Assembly (NCBI GenBank): GCA_902494375.1
Contig: CABUTL010000046.1
Location: 1 to 8,211, forward strand
DNA from: an uncultured Collinsella sp.
GTDB lineage: Bacteria > Actinomycetota > Coriobacteriia > Coriobacteriales > Coriobacteriaceae
Direction of reading: 5' to 3'
DNA: 8,211 bases
Numbering within the stretch: the first letter of the stretch is position 1; each line of letters starts with the position of its first letter. The translations under genes were made by a program, and so were the position numbers. Shown here piece by piece: positions 1-6,150 of the stretch. The notes below the pieces were generated by a model. The model was not told the DNA's origin. It searched no databases and saw only the letters and a program-made list of their open reading frames with translations.

Positions 1-550
1 CGACGGCACGAGCGACGGCTACGAGTTTGTGGATGAGGTCGTAGGCGGCCGCATTCCGCGCTCGCTGATTCCCGCCGTGGACAAGGGCGTCCAGGAGACC
101 ATGAAGGACGGCATCATTGCCGGCTACCCGCTCACGGGCATTCGCGTGGCTGTGTACGACGGCTCGTATCACAGCGTCGACTCCAACGAGATGGCGTTTC
201 GCGCGGCGGCTCGCATCGGCCTGCGCAAGGCATGTGCCGATGCCGACCCAGTGGTGCTGGAGCCCATCGAGGAAATTACGGTGACTATCCCCGAGAGCTA
301 CGCCGGCGCCGTGATGGGCGACATCTCGGCCTCGCGCGGTCGCGTGACGGGCATGGAGACCGATGAGCGCGGAGACACCGTGGTCATTGCCCAGGCGCCG
401 CTGGCAGAGCTGGCGGATTACTCGACGCGCCTGCGCTCTATCACGCGCGGCACGGGTGACTTTACCATGAAGCCCGCTGGCTACGAGCAGGTTCCCTATG
501 ACGTTCAGGCCAAGCTGGTCGAGCGCTATGAGGAGGGCCGCGCCAAGTAG
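1..550 (+). CDS. Elongation factor G-like GTPase, C-terminal part (5' end outside window)
   Basis: This is the last 183 residues of an EF-G family ribosomal translocase, read in the frame starting at base 2 and open to the window edge. The visible part covers the end of domain IV and domain V. Family landmarks include GYEFVDEVVGG, IPAVDKGVQETM, AGYP, VYDGSYHSVDSNEMAF, LEPIEEITVTIPESY, GDISASRGRVTGME, and APLAELADYSTRLRSITRG near the C terminus. The GTPase domain is not in view, so nucleotide binding cannot be judged. EF-G family proteins act on the ribosome in the cytoplasm. The gene is followed by a terminator and a convergent nuclease gene rather than by tuf, so it is probably not the main fusA of the str operon. 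It is more likely the stand-alone EF-G-like paralogue (EF-G2 type) common in Actinobacteria. Family assignment is very secure; the paralogue assignment is inference from context and wording of the sequence. Confidence 0.92.
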   Translation, partial: DGTSDGYEFVDEVVGGRIPRSLIPAVDKGVQETMKDGIIAGYPLTGIRVAVYDGSYHSVDSNEMAFRAAARIGLRKACADADPVVLEPIEEITVTIPESYAGAVMGDISASRGRVTGMETDERGDTVVIAQAPLAELADYSTRLRSITRGTGDFTMKPAGYEQVPYDVQAKLVERYEEGRAK

Positions 551-584
551 CGTGGGGCTTTGCCTGCAACATACATGCTGATGC

Positions 585-620
585 AAGGGCCGCTCTGGGC
601 AATCCAGGGCGGCCCTTTTT
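585..620 (+). terminator. Intrinsic terminator after the EF-G-like gene
   Basis: A 14-bp stem pairs 585-598 (AAGGGCCGCTCTGG) with 604-617 (CCAGGGCGGCCCTT) through one G-U pair. The loop is the 5 bases GCAAT, and a T-run at 616-620 follows. It lies 34 bases after the stop codon of the EF-G-like gene. The nuclease gene converges on it from the other side and ends at 680. Read on the minus strand the stem has only a weak T-rich tail, so its use as a terminator for the nuclease is possible but less certain. Confidence 0.93.
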
Positions 621-679
621 GATCCCTGGGGGACGGAGGAAAACGGATCATGTTAGGTTTTGGGGCAGCTTGATCGGCC

Positions 680-1660
680 CTAGTCTCCCGAGGCCTGGTT
701 GCGGCCGGTGGTGTAGTCGATCTGCACGTGCGGCTGCAGGTTGTAGCAATATACGTGGAAGCAGAGGGCCTTGCCGTGGTCCTCGACCGATTGCGCCTCA
801 AGGCGCACACCGCGGCAGACAAGTTCCTCTTCGTTATACATGGGCGTGACGCGGTAGAGCACATGGTTGCCCGTGTCGCGGATGTAGCCGAGAATCTGCT
901 CCTCAAACGGCAGCATGCCCGTTTCGTTGAGATAGCGCGTGCCGGTGAGGAGATTCTTACGGCTGGCATTTTCGCCGCAGAGCGACCAGGCGATGAGATG
1001 GCAGCGGTTGTAGAGGCTCTGGCCCGGAATAAAGTCGTAGCGCTGCTGGCGCCATCCAGCGGGATGGATACGCGAGATATCGCCGCGCTCGCCTTGACCG
1101 AGTGATTCAGGGCCCACGCAGGCAAGCGCTTTGCGGGTGCGGCCCAGGCTGTCGAGCTTGGAGAACTTCTTAAAGCAACCCTCTTCTGTAGCGCGCTCGT
1201 ATTCATCGAGTGTGAATGATGGCGTGCCTAGCGGGTGCGTGCTGTCGGCGCGCAGGGCAACATAGGGGTTGCCGGCGTAGTCGGGAATGCTGCTGAGGTA
1301 TACGCCGCGGGCGCGGTCAAGATCGGGGTTTTCGACCTCGTCGATGGGGGTGGCGCTGTTTGCGGATGCGTCGTCACCGCTGTCGGTTGCGGCGGAATCG
1401 GAGCCATCGCCAGAGTCTTGGCTATTTTGAGAGTCCGAGGAGCTCGCTGTTCCCGATTCGAGCCGGGCAACCAGGTCTGCCTCGTCGTCAGTGCGGCTGG
1501 GACTCTCGTCTTGCTTCTCGGCCAGGGCTACCGCCTGCTCATCACTTTGCGGCGAGAGTAGTCTGGGCGCCCCGTCGAGCGACCCTGTGAACAACGCAAA
1601 CCCCAGCACCACGGCGGTGCCGATGGAAAGTGCTTGCTTGTAGGCGGACTTGCGCGACAT
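680..1660 (-). CDS. Secreted or surface DNA/RNA non-specific endonuclease (streptodornase/EndA type)
   Basis: This 326-residue protein is a ββα-metal nuclease of the DNA/RNA non-specific endonuclease family. Residues 1-10 are basic and 11-28 hydrophobic, which fits a Sec signal peptide or signal anchor; no lipobox is seen. Residues about 72-104 form a Ser/Asp/Gly/Ala-rich low-complexity linker that would hold the enzyme off the membrane. The catalytic domain spans about 115-322. It contains RIHPAGW (197-203), the active-site motif LYNRCHLIAW with predicted general-base His221 in place of the more usual DRGH, then GENASRKNLLTGTRYLN with Asn236 and Asn245 matching the Asn pair around the metal site in EndA. 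TGNHVLYRVTP and QIDYTTG complete the fold. The start is supported by AGGAG five bases upstream of the ATG. It lies 129 bases downstream of the LacI gene on the same strand, with no clear terminator between, so readthrough is possible. Likely roles are nutrient scavenging from extracellular DNA or DNA uptake; the exact role is not shown. Confidence 0.88.
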   Translation of the reverse strand: MSRKSAYKQALSIGTAVVLGFALFTGSLDGAPRLLSPQSDEQAVALAEKQDESPSRTDDEADLVARLESGTASSSDSQNSQDSGDGSDSAATDSGDDASANSATPIDEVENPDLDRARGVYLSSIPDYAGNPYVALRADSTHPLGTPSFTLDEYERATEEGCFKKFSKLDSLGRTRKALACVGPESLGQGERGDISRIHPAGWRQQRYDFIPGQSLYNRCHLIAWSLCGENASRKNLLTGTRYLNETGMLPFEEQILGYIRDTGNHVLYRVTPMYNEEELVCRGVRLEAQSVEDHGKALCFHVYCYNLQPHVQIDYTTGRNQASGD

Positions 1661-1789
1661 GGAGGCTCCTGGATGGACGGTTGGGAATCTACCAGTCTAG
1701 CAGGAGCCGGCAGGGGCCGTTCTGTCGAACAAATACTTAAGATTTGGGACAAACGCTACGGATTCAATTGCCTCATATTTGACGTATGG

Positions 1790-2800
1790 CTAGATCGAGG
1801 TGGAACCGAGCCAATTGAGTTTACATTCGAGAATGCGCTGCTCACCTGGCGTGCTGCTGCCATCGAGTAGCGCGAGGAGCATCTCGGCCGCCTCTCTGCC
1901 TTCCTGGTCGACGGGCTCGATGATCGTGGAGACGGTCGGCGTGGTGAGGTTGGTCCAGTCTTCGCAGTTGAGTCCCAAAAGACCGATTTGCTGCGGAAGT
2001 AGATGGGCCATGGGCTGGAGAGCCTTGTAGACACGGGGAAGTGCCCACTGATTTTGCACGAAGATAAGGGTTCGCTTGGCGGGGTTGAACTTGTATTTAA
2101 AGTACTCGGTAAGCTCGCCGACCGACGGCTTGTTGTGGTCGATGGGAATCGCTTTGTAGAGTTGTCCGTTCGCTGCCAGCGCCTCGGCATACCCCTGAAA
2201 ACGCTCCATGCGGGTGCGCATTTCGGTCATGTTGGCGGCAATGGAAAAGAAATCTTCGTAGCCGGCGTCGAGGAGTGCCTGTGTGGCGTTGTACACGCCG
2301 TCGTAAAGGTTGGTTTTGATCCAGCTGGTACCTGGGCTATAGATGGCCGCATCGAAAAAGACGACGGGCTTACCGGCGCGCTTGATGCGGTCATGGACGG
2401 CCTTGAAATTTGCCGTGGGCTGGATGATAAAGCCATCGACGCCCAGCGAGAGCATTTTGTCGACATACATGAGCTCGGTTTCGGGGTTAAAGTTGCTCGT
2501 GCAAACGACCGTCTGGTAGCCCGCGGGGAGCATGACCTGCTCCATGCCGTTGAGGACGAGGCCCGCCCACTTGTTGGTGTTATCCAAAATGATAATGGCG
2601 ATGACGTGGGTCTGTTTGCCGGTGAGTGTTTGCGCCTGGGCGTTGGGGACGTATCCCAGCTCCTTGATGACGCGCGCAATCTTTGCCTGCGTCTTCTCGC
2701 TAAGCTTTTCTCGTTTGTCGTTGAGGTAATACGAGACGCTTGCCGTCGAGGTTCCCGCCTCTCGAGCGACGTCCGCGATCGTAACGCGCTGTTTTGCCAC
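1790..2800 (-). CDS. LacI-family transcriptional regulator, probable repressor of the divergent sugar operon
   Basis: The protein has 336 residues from the chosen start, the usual LacI-family length. The N-terminal helix-turn-helix VTIADVAREAGTSTASVSYYLN (about residues 6-27) is typical, with recognition helix around STASVSYYL. The hinge segment GYVPNAQAQTLTGKQ follows at about 49-63. From about residue 65 comes a periplasmic-binding-protein-like effector domain with VIAIIILDN, GVDGFIIQPT, GKPVVFFDA and IGLLGLNCEDW. The C-terminal part includes TTPTVSTIIEPVDQEGREAAEMLL, as in sugar-responsive members. I chose the GTG at 2800, which gives the usual MAKQRVTIADVA start and has GGAAGGAG five bases upstream. 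An upstream in-frame ATG at 2836 would add 12 residues but lacks a good ribosome site. It is transcribed away from the PTS operon across a shared control region, the usual arrangement for a local regulator. The effector is probably a sugar or sugar phosphate; this is inference. Confidence 0.9.
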   Translation of the reverse strand: MAKQRVTIADVAREAGTSTASVSYYLNDKREKLSEKTQAKIARVIKELGYVPNAQAQTLTGKQTHVIAIIILDNTNKWAGLVLNGMEQVMLPAGYQTVVCTSNFNPETELMYVDKMLSLGVDGFIIQPTANFKAVHDRIKRAGKPVVFFDAAIYSPGTSWIKTNLYDGVYNATQALLDAGYEDFFSIAANMTEMRTRMERFQGYAEALAANGQLYKAIPIDHNKPSVGELTEYFKYKFNPAKRTLIFVQNQWALPRVYKALQPMAHLLPQQIGLLGLNCEDWTNLTTPTVSTIIEPVDQEGREAAEMLLALLDGSSTPGEQRILECKLNWLGSTSI

Positions 2801-2805
2801 AGCGA

Positions 2806-2813
2806 CTCCTTCC
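2806..2813 (-). promoter_or_regulatory. Ribosome binding site that sets the LacI regulator start
   Basis: On the minus strand the sequence GGAAGGAG lies five bases before a GTG at 2800. This decides the start in favour of GTG over the upstream in-frame ATG at 2836, which has no comparable Shine-Dalgarno match. Confidence 0.7.
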
Positions 2814-3085
2814 GACAGATGAGCATTTTCCAACATGATGACTTTGAGTCTTGGTGTGGGATGCGCTTCGGTGAGCGACCTTTTCCTTTCATATGAGTAT
2901 GCAACAAATGCGGTATACGGGTGGGGTTGAAATTTGTGACCGGCATGCGCATCTGCCGTCTACCGAGAAAATCAAATACTTCTTGACTTTTGAAATCGAG
3001 GGTAAAATCGCAGGATTCATTTTTGGTTAAACGCATAACTAAATCGCATAACCAACGCTCTGACCTGCGCGTTTACCGAAATAAG

Positions 3086-3115
3086 CTGGCATTAAGAAAA
3101 ACGAGCACCTATATT
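3086..3115 (+). promoter_or_regulatory. Candidate sigma-70-type promoter of the PTS operon
   Basis: A -35-like CTGGCA (3086-3091) is separated by 18 bases from a -10-like TATATT (3110-3115). Transcription would start near 3122 and give a leader of roughly 95 bases before the PTS start codon. The -10 is good and the -35 is modest. The overlap of the predicted start with a dyad at 3117-3132 supports its use. Confidence 0.5.
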
Positions 3116-3116
3116 G

Positions 3117-3132
3117 GTCTTGTCGAAAAGAC
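3117..3132. promoter_or_regulatory. Candidate LacI-family operator
   Basis: GTCTTGTCGAAAAGAC is a 16-base dyad with a central CG. It is symmetric except for one base pair (G at 3122 against A at 3127). LacI-family operators are usually 14-20 base dyads with a central CG. It begins one base after the -10 candidate, so a bound repressor would block initiation. Assignment to the neighbouring LacI protein is inference. Confidence 0.5.
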
Positions 3133-3215
3133 AGCAAGTCCAAACGGCAGGGGATGCTCCGGAGGCCTCCGCAAACGGTGTCTTGCGCACGCAACTCTAT
3201 GAAAAGAGGGAAGCA

Positions 3216-4688
3216 ATGAAGATCGTAGGCGTTGCCGCCTGTACCGTGGGTATCGCCCACACGTATATGGCCCAGAAGGCGATTCAGGATGAATGCGCCG
3301 CCCGTGGCATCGAGTGCAAAGTCGAGGCTCAGGGTGGCCTGGGTATCGAGAACGAGCTGACGCAGGAAGACGTGGATTCCGCCGACCTGGTGCTCGAGTC
3401 CGTCGACGTGGGTGTCGAGAACGAGGATCGTTTTGAGCAGAAGATGGCCGAGGGCAAGTTCCTGAAGGTCGGCACCTCGGATGTAATCGCCGATCCGGTA
3501 AAGATCATCGACCAGGCCGTTGAGATCATCAAGGCGACGGGTGGCGCCGTTGACGCGCCCAAGGCCGAGGCCAAGGCAGAGAAGAAGGCCGTCTCCGCTG
3601 CCCCGCAGGCCCCGACACCGGCGTCCAAGCAGTCTATCTTTGCCGATCCTGGTAAGACGCTGCTCAATGCATTCAATACCGGCGTTTCCTATTTTATCCC
3701 CATCGTCGTTATCGGCGGCGTGTTCCTCGCCTTCTCGCTGGCATCCGGTACCGCCGGCGCCAACGGCATGGAGGTTACGAACCCGCTGATGGTGAGTCTT
3801 AACACCATTGGCATGGCCGGCATCTCCATGATGATCCCGGTGCTTGCGGCATACATCTCCTACTCGATGGCCGGCAAGCCCGCGCTCGCCCCCGGTTTTG
3901 TCCTGGGCTACCTGGTCAACAACGCAGTCGTTACCCCTAACGGCAACAGCGTTTCGACCGGCTTCTTGGGCGCCATGATCATGGCGGTTATCTGCGGCTA
4001 CTTTGTCCGCTGGATGAAGACCTGGAAGGTCAACAACACCATCCAGACCATCATGCCCATCCTGATCATCCCGATTCTGACCTCGCTTGTCCTGGGCATG
4101 GCCTATATCTACATCCTGGCCACGCCGCTTGGCTTTGTGATGGACTGGCTCACCGGCGTGCTCGGCAGCCTGCAGGGCGGTTCCGCAGTTGTCCTGGGTC
4201 TGGTCATTGGCGTTATGACCGCCTTCGATATGGGTGGCCCCATCAACAAGACCGCCTCGACCTTCACCATGGCCATCATGGCCTCCGGCATCTACGGTCC
4301 TAACGGTATGTTCCGCGTCGCTGTCGCCGTTCCCCCGATCGCCTGTGGCCTCGCTGCGCTCATCGCCAAGAACAAGTTCGATGACGCCGACCGTCAGATG
4401 GGCATCTCCGCGCTGTTCATGGGCTGCATTGGTATTACCGAGGGCGCTATTCCCTTTGCGGTCAAGGACCTCGGTCACACCCTTCCCGGCATTTGCATCG
4501 GCTCTGCCGTGGGTGCGGCGCTTGCCGCCTTCCAGGGTATCGACTGCTACGTCCCGCACGGTGGCTTTATCGTCGCCCTTGCTACCAACAACGTCGCGCT
4601 GTTCTGCCTGGACATCGTGATTGGCGCCGTGGTCGCCGCTGCAATCCTGATTGCCATGAAGCCCACGCTCGACAAGCAGGCCAAGTAA
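3216..4688 (+). CDS. PTS fructose-family transporter, EIIBC subunit
   Basis: This 490-residue membrane protein is a sugar-specific PTS permease of the fructose family. The cytoplasmic EIIB domain (about 1-105) carries the phosphocysteine loop VAACTVGIAHTYMAQ with Cys9; the more common form is CPTGIAHT, so the Pro-Thr after the Cys is Thr-Val here. GLGIENELTQEDVDSADLVL and VENEDRF are typical of EIIB-Fru. An Ala/Lys/Pro linker (about 111-138) joins it to the EIIC domain (about 145-485), which has many hydrophobic segments, AYISYSMAGKPALAPG (211-226), AFDMGGPINKTA (336-347) and GITEGAIPFA (406-415). There is no EIIA domain in the protein or next to it, so EIIA must come from elsewhere. I chose the ATG at 3216, preceded by AGAGGGA and giving the normal EIIB start; longer starts add non-family sequence. 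There is no fruK neighbour, which argues against an ordinary fructose-1-phosphate route. It is the first gene of the operon. The sugar is not predictable from sequence alone. Confidence 0.92.
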   Translation: MKIVGVAACTVGIAHTYMAQKAIQDECAARGIECKVEAQGGLGIENELTQEDVDSADLVLESVDVGVENEDRFEQKMAEGKFLKVGTSDVIADPVKIIDQAVEIIKATGGAVDAPKAEAKAEKKAVSAAPQAPTPASKQSIFADPGKTLLNAFNTGVSYFIPIVVIGGVFLAFSLASGTAGANGMEVTNPLMVSLNTIGMAGISMMIPVLAAYISYSMAGKPALAPGFVLGYLVNNAVVTPNGNSVSTGFLGAMIMAVICGYFVRWMKTWKVNNTIQTIMPILIIPILTSLVLGMAYIYILATPLGFVMDWLTGVLGSLQGGSAVVLGLVIGVMTAFDMGGPINKTASTFTMAIMASGIYGPNGMFRVAVAVPPIACGLAALIAKNKFDDADRQMGISALFMGCIGITEGAIPFAVKDLGHTLPGICIGSAVGAALAAFQGIDCYVPHGGFIVALATNNVALFCLDIVIGAVVAAAILIAMKPTLDKQAK

Positions 4689-4702
4689 ACCTTTAAGGAC
4701 TC

Positions 4703-4763
4703 CGGTTGTGCGGAGGGATGGATTTGACTCCGCACAGCCGCCCCTACACAACAAAATCCATCC
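4703..4763 (+). other. Interleaved stem-loop structure between PTS and GatZ/KbaZ genes
   Basis: A 13-bp stem pairs 4703-4715 with 4728-4740 (CGGTTGTGCGGAG with CTCCGCACAGCCG, one G-U) around a 12-base loop. Ten of the loop bases, GGATGGATTT (4716-4725), are perfectly complementary to AAATCCATCC at 4754-4763. The two pairings interleave, so the RNA could form a pseudoknot-like or loop-tail contact, or switch between two folds. No T-run follows directly, so simple termination is unlikely. It starts 15 bases after the PTS stop. Confidence 0.7.
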
Positions 4764-4772
4764 GTACTGATA

Positions 4773-4791
4773 GGGCCCACATCTGGGTCCC
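4773..4791 (+). other. Short GC hairpin upstream of the GatZ/KbaZ gene
   Basis: GGGCCCA (4773-4779) pairs with TGGGTCCC (4784-4791) around a 4-base loop, with T4788 bulged. It sits 41 bases before the next start codon, and a TTTT run follows at 4799-4802. The run is too short and too far away for a confident terminator; partial attenuation is possible. Confidence 0.4.
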
Positions 4792-4816
4792 AGGGAACTT
4801 TTGTCAAAAATCCTCT

Positions 4817-4826
4817 GGAGAAGGAG
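4817..4826 (+). promoter_or_regulatory. Strong ribosome binding site of the GatZ/KbaZ gene
   Basis: GGAGAAGGAG ends six bases before the ATG at 4833. It contains two Shine-Dalgarno-like cores in tandem and is one of the strongest sites in the operon, consistent with high expression of this enzyme. Confidence 0.7.
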
Positions 4827-4832
4827 AACAAA

Positions 4833-6107
4833 ATGTCCAACCTCACCATCCGTCAGGCCGTTCAGGGCATGCTCAAGCTGCAGGATAGCGGCGATCACGC
4901 AACCATGGTCGGCATTGGCCCCATGAGCCCCAACCTGATTCAGGCCGTGTTCGAGCTTGCCAAGGACGAGGATTTCCCGCCCATGTTTATCGCCAGCCGC
5001 AACCAGGTCGATATGGACGAGATGGGCGCCGGCTACGTCAACGGTTGGGACCAGACGCGCTTTGCCGCCGACATCAAGAAGGTCGCCGACGAGGTGGGTT
5101 ACACCGGTCCGTACTACCTGTGCCGCGATCACGGCGGTCCGTGGCAGCGCGACGAGGAGCGTAACGCCCACCTGCCCGAGGACGAGGCCATGGAGCTCGC
5201 CCGCAAGTCCTTCGTCGCCGACATGGAGGCAGGCTTTGACCTGCTGATGGTCGACCCCACCAAGGACCCCTATCAGATCGGCAAGGTTATTCCGCTCGAC
5301 GTGGTGCTTCGCCGCACGATCGATCTTATCGACTACCTTGAGCAGTACCGTCGCGAGCATAACCTGCCCGAGGTTGCCTATGAGGTCGGTACCGAGGAGA
5401 CCAATGGCGGCTTGACCTCTACCGATAAGTACGAGGAGTTCATTTCTCAGCTGCAGCCCGAGCTCGAGAAGCGCGGCTGCCCCATGCCCACCTTTATCGT
5501 CGGCCAGACCGGTACGCTCACCCGTTGGACCGAGCAGGTCGGTCATTACAACTTTAAGAATGCCCGCGAGCTCGCCGACATGGCTAAGCGCTACGGCGTG
5601 GGCCTGAAGGAGCACAACGCCGACTATCTGGATGACGCAACGCTGCTCGAGCACATCCCGGCTCACGTGACGGCCTCCAATGTTGCCCCTCAGTACGGCA
5701 CCGAGGAGACCCGCGCTTACCTCAAGCTCTGCGCTACCGAGCAGATTCTGGTCGACAACGGCCTGTGCGATGATCCCTCCGACCTGTATCACACGCTGCT
5801 GGTCAAGGCTATCAAGACCGAGCGTTGGCGCAAGTGGATGACCGGCGACGATGTCAACCTGCAGGTTGACGACATTCTGGCCGACGACGAGCTCAGCCTG
5901 AAGATCCTGGATGTCTCCGGCCACTACGCCTTTAACGATCCCGAGGTCAAGGAGCAGGTCGAGAAGCTCTATCGCAACCTCGCTGCCCAGGACATCGACG
6001 GCAAGCGCTTTGTGATCGAGCACATCAAGCGCCCGATCAAGCAGTACGTCGTCGGTCTTAACCTCAAGGGCGTCACGAGCCGCATCGAGAAGGCCCTCGA
6101 GGACTAA
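4833..6107 (+). CDS. GatZ/KbaZ-family protein (annotated as class II D-tagatose-bisphosphate aldolase non-catalytic subunit; possible hexulose-phosphate 4-epimerase)
   Basis: The protein has 424 residues, matching the roughly 420 of E. coli KbaZ/GatZ. Landmarks are MVGIGPMSPNLIQAV near the N terminus, RDHGGP (98-103, DHLGP in E. coli KbaZ), YEVGTEETNGG (183-193, equivalent to the YVIGTE segment), GQTGT (224-228), KEHNADY (259-265) and NVAPQYGTEE (283-292). These carry His100, Glu188/Glu189 and His261, the sort of residues that bind metal in the class II aldolase-like barrel. In E. coli, GatZ and KbaZ stabilise the catalytic GatY/KbaY aldolase. No GatY/KbaY gene lies in the window. A family member in Agrobacterium (Atu3166) is a D-tagatose-6-phosphate 4-epimerase, and with a PTS before it and transaldolase and transketolase after it, an epimerase giving fructose-6-phosphate would fit. 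That activity is inference. Some databases label such proteins tagatose-6-phosphate kinase, but I see no kinase motif. Confidence 0.85.
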   Translation: MSNLTIRQAVQGMLKLQDSGDHATMVGIGPMSPNLIQAVFELAKDEDFPPMFIASRNQVDMDEMGAGYVNGWDQTRFAADIKKVADEVGYTGPYYLCRDHGGPWQRDEERNAHLPEDEAMELARKSFVADMEAGFDLLMVDPTKDPYQIGKVIPLDVVLRRTIDLIDYLEQYRREHNLPEVAYEVGTEETNGGLTSTDKYEEFISQLQPELEKRGCPMPTFIVGQTGTLTRWTEQVGHYNFKNARELADMAKRYGVGLKEHNADYLDDATLLEHIPAHVTASNVAPQYGTEETRAYLKLCATEQILVDNGLCDDPSDLYHTLLVKAIKTERWRKWMTGDDVNLQVDDILADDELSLKILDVSGHYAFNDPEVKEQVEKLYRNLAAQDIDGKRFVIEHIKRPIKQYVVGLNLKGVTSRIEKALED

Positions 6108-6112
6108 GTAGT

Positions 6113-6136
6113 TCCGGCGTTTTGACAAACGCCGGA
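6113..6136 (+). other. Perfect hairpin just after the GatZ/KbaZ stop, no U-tract
   Basis: TCCGGCGTTT (6113-6122) pairs perfectly with AAACGCCGGA (6127-6136) around the loop TGAC. It starts five bases after the stop codon. The sequence after it is GC-rich rather than T-rich, so it is not a standard intrinsic terminator. It may protect the upstream mRNA 3' end, mark a processing site, or reduce readthrough into the transaldolase. Confidence 0.6.
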
Positions 6137-6150
6137 CCGGTCGACGCTGC

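Larger units (their letters stand above)
2801..3215. promoter_or_regulatory. Divergent control region between the LacI gene and the PTS operon
   Basis: This 415-base gap separates two divergently transcribed genes and holds no convincing coding region. It is more AT-rich than its flanks, especially at 2960-3125. It contains the perfect palindrome ATGCGCAT (2945-2952), a direct repeat CGCATAAC (3032-3039 and 3045-3052), and an inverted pair TTGGTTA/TAACCAA (3023-3029 and 3049-3055). It also holds a candidate promoter (3086-3115), a near-palindrome (3117-3132), and in the leader the 12-base palindrome CGGAGGCCTCCG (3160-3171) flanked by two copies of CAAACGG (3141-3147 and 3172-3178). I found no convincing promoter for the LacI gene itself. 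A second possible plus-strand promoter is TAAAAT (3003-3008), but the TTGACT before it sits only 14 bases away. Confidence 0.75.

Noticed and set aside
1719..1730. GTTC-N4-GAAC dyad upstream of the nuclease gene as an SOS box
   Set aside because: Gram-positive LexA sites have GAAC-N4-GTTC, the opposite half-site order, so this does not match.
2003..2896. 297-codon plus-strand open frame opposite the LacI gene
   Set aside because: Codon-opposed shadow of a clear LacI-family gene; no family resemblance or ribosome site of its own.
2983..3008. TTGACT and TAAAAT as the main operon promoter
   Set aside because: The two hexamers are only 14 bases apart, too close for a normal sigma-70 promoter; the pair at 3086-3115 is better placed.
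2990..3202. Possible 70-residue small protein or leader peptide upstream of the PTS gene
   Set aside because: It begins with a non-ATG codon without a ribosome site, overlaps the promoter and operator candidates, and has no family features.
3114..3215. Longer start for the PTS protein, adding 34 residues
   Set aside because: The extra sequence is not part of the EIIB domain, overlaps the operator candidate and would start upstream of or at the predicted transcript start; the ATG at 3216 has a ribosome site.
4773..4802. Intrinsic terminator between the PTS and GatZ/KbaZ genes
   Set aside because: The stem is short with a bulge and the T-run has four bases starting seven bases after the stem, so termination would be weak at best.
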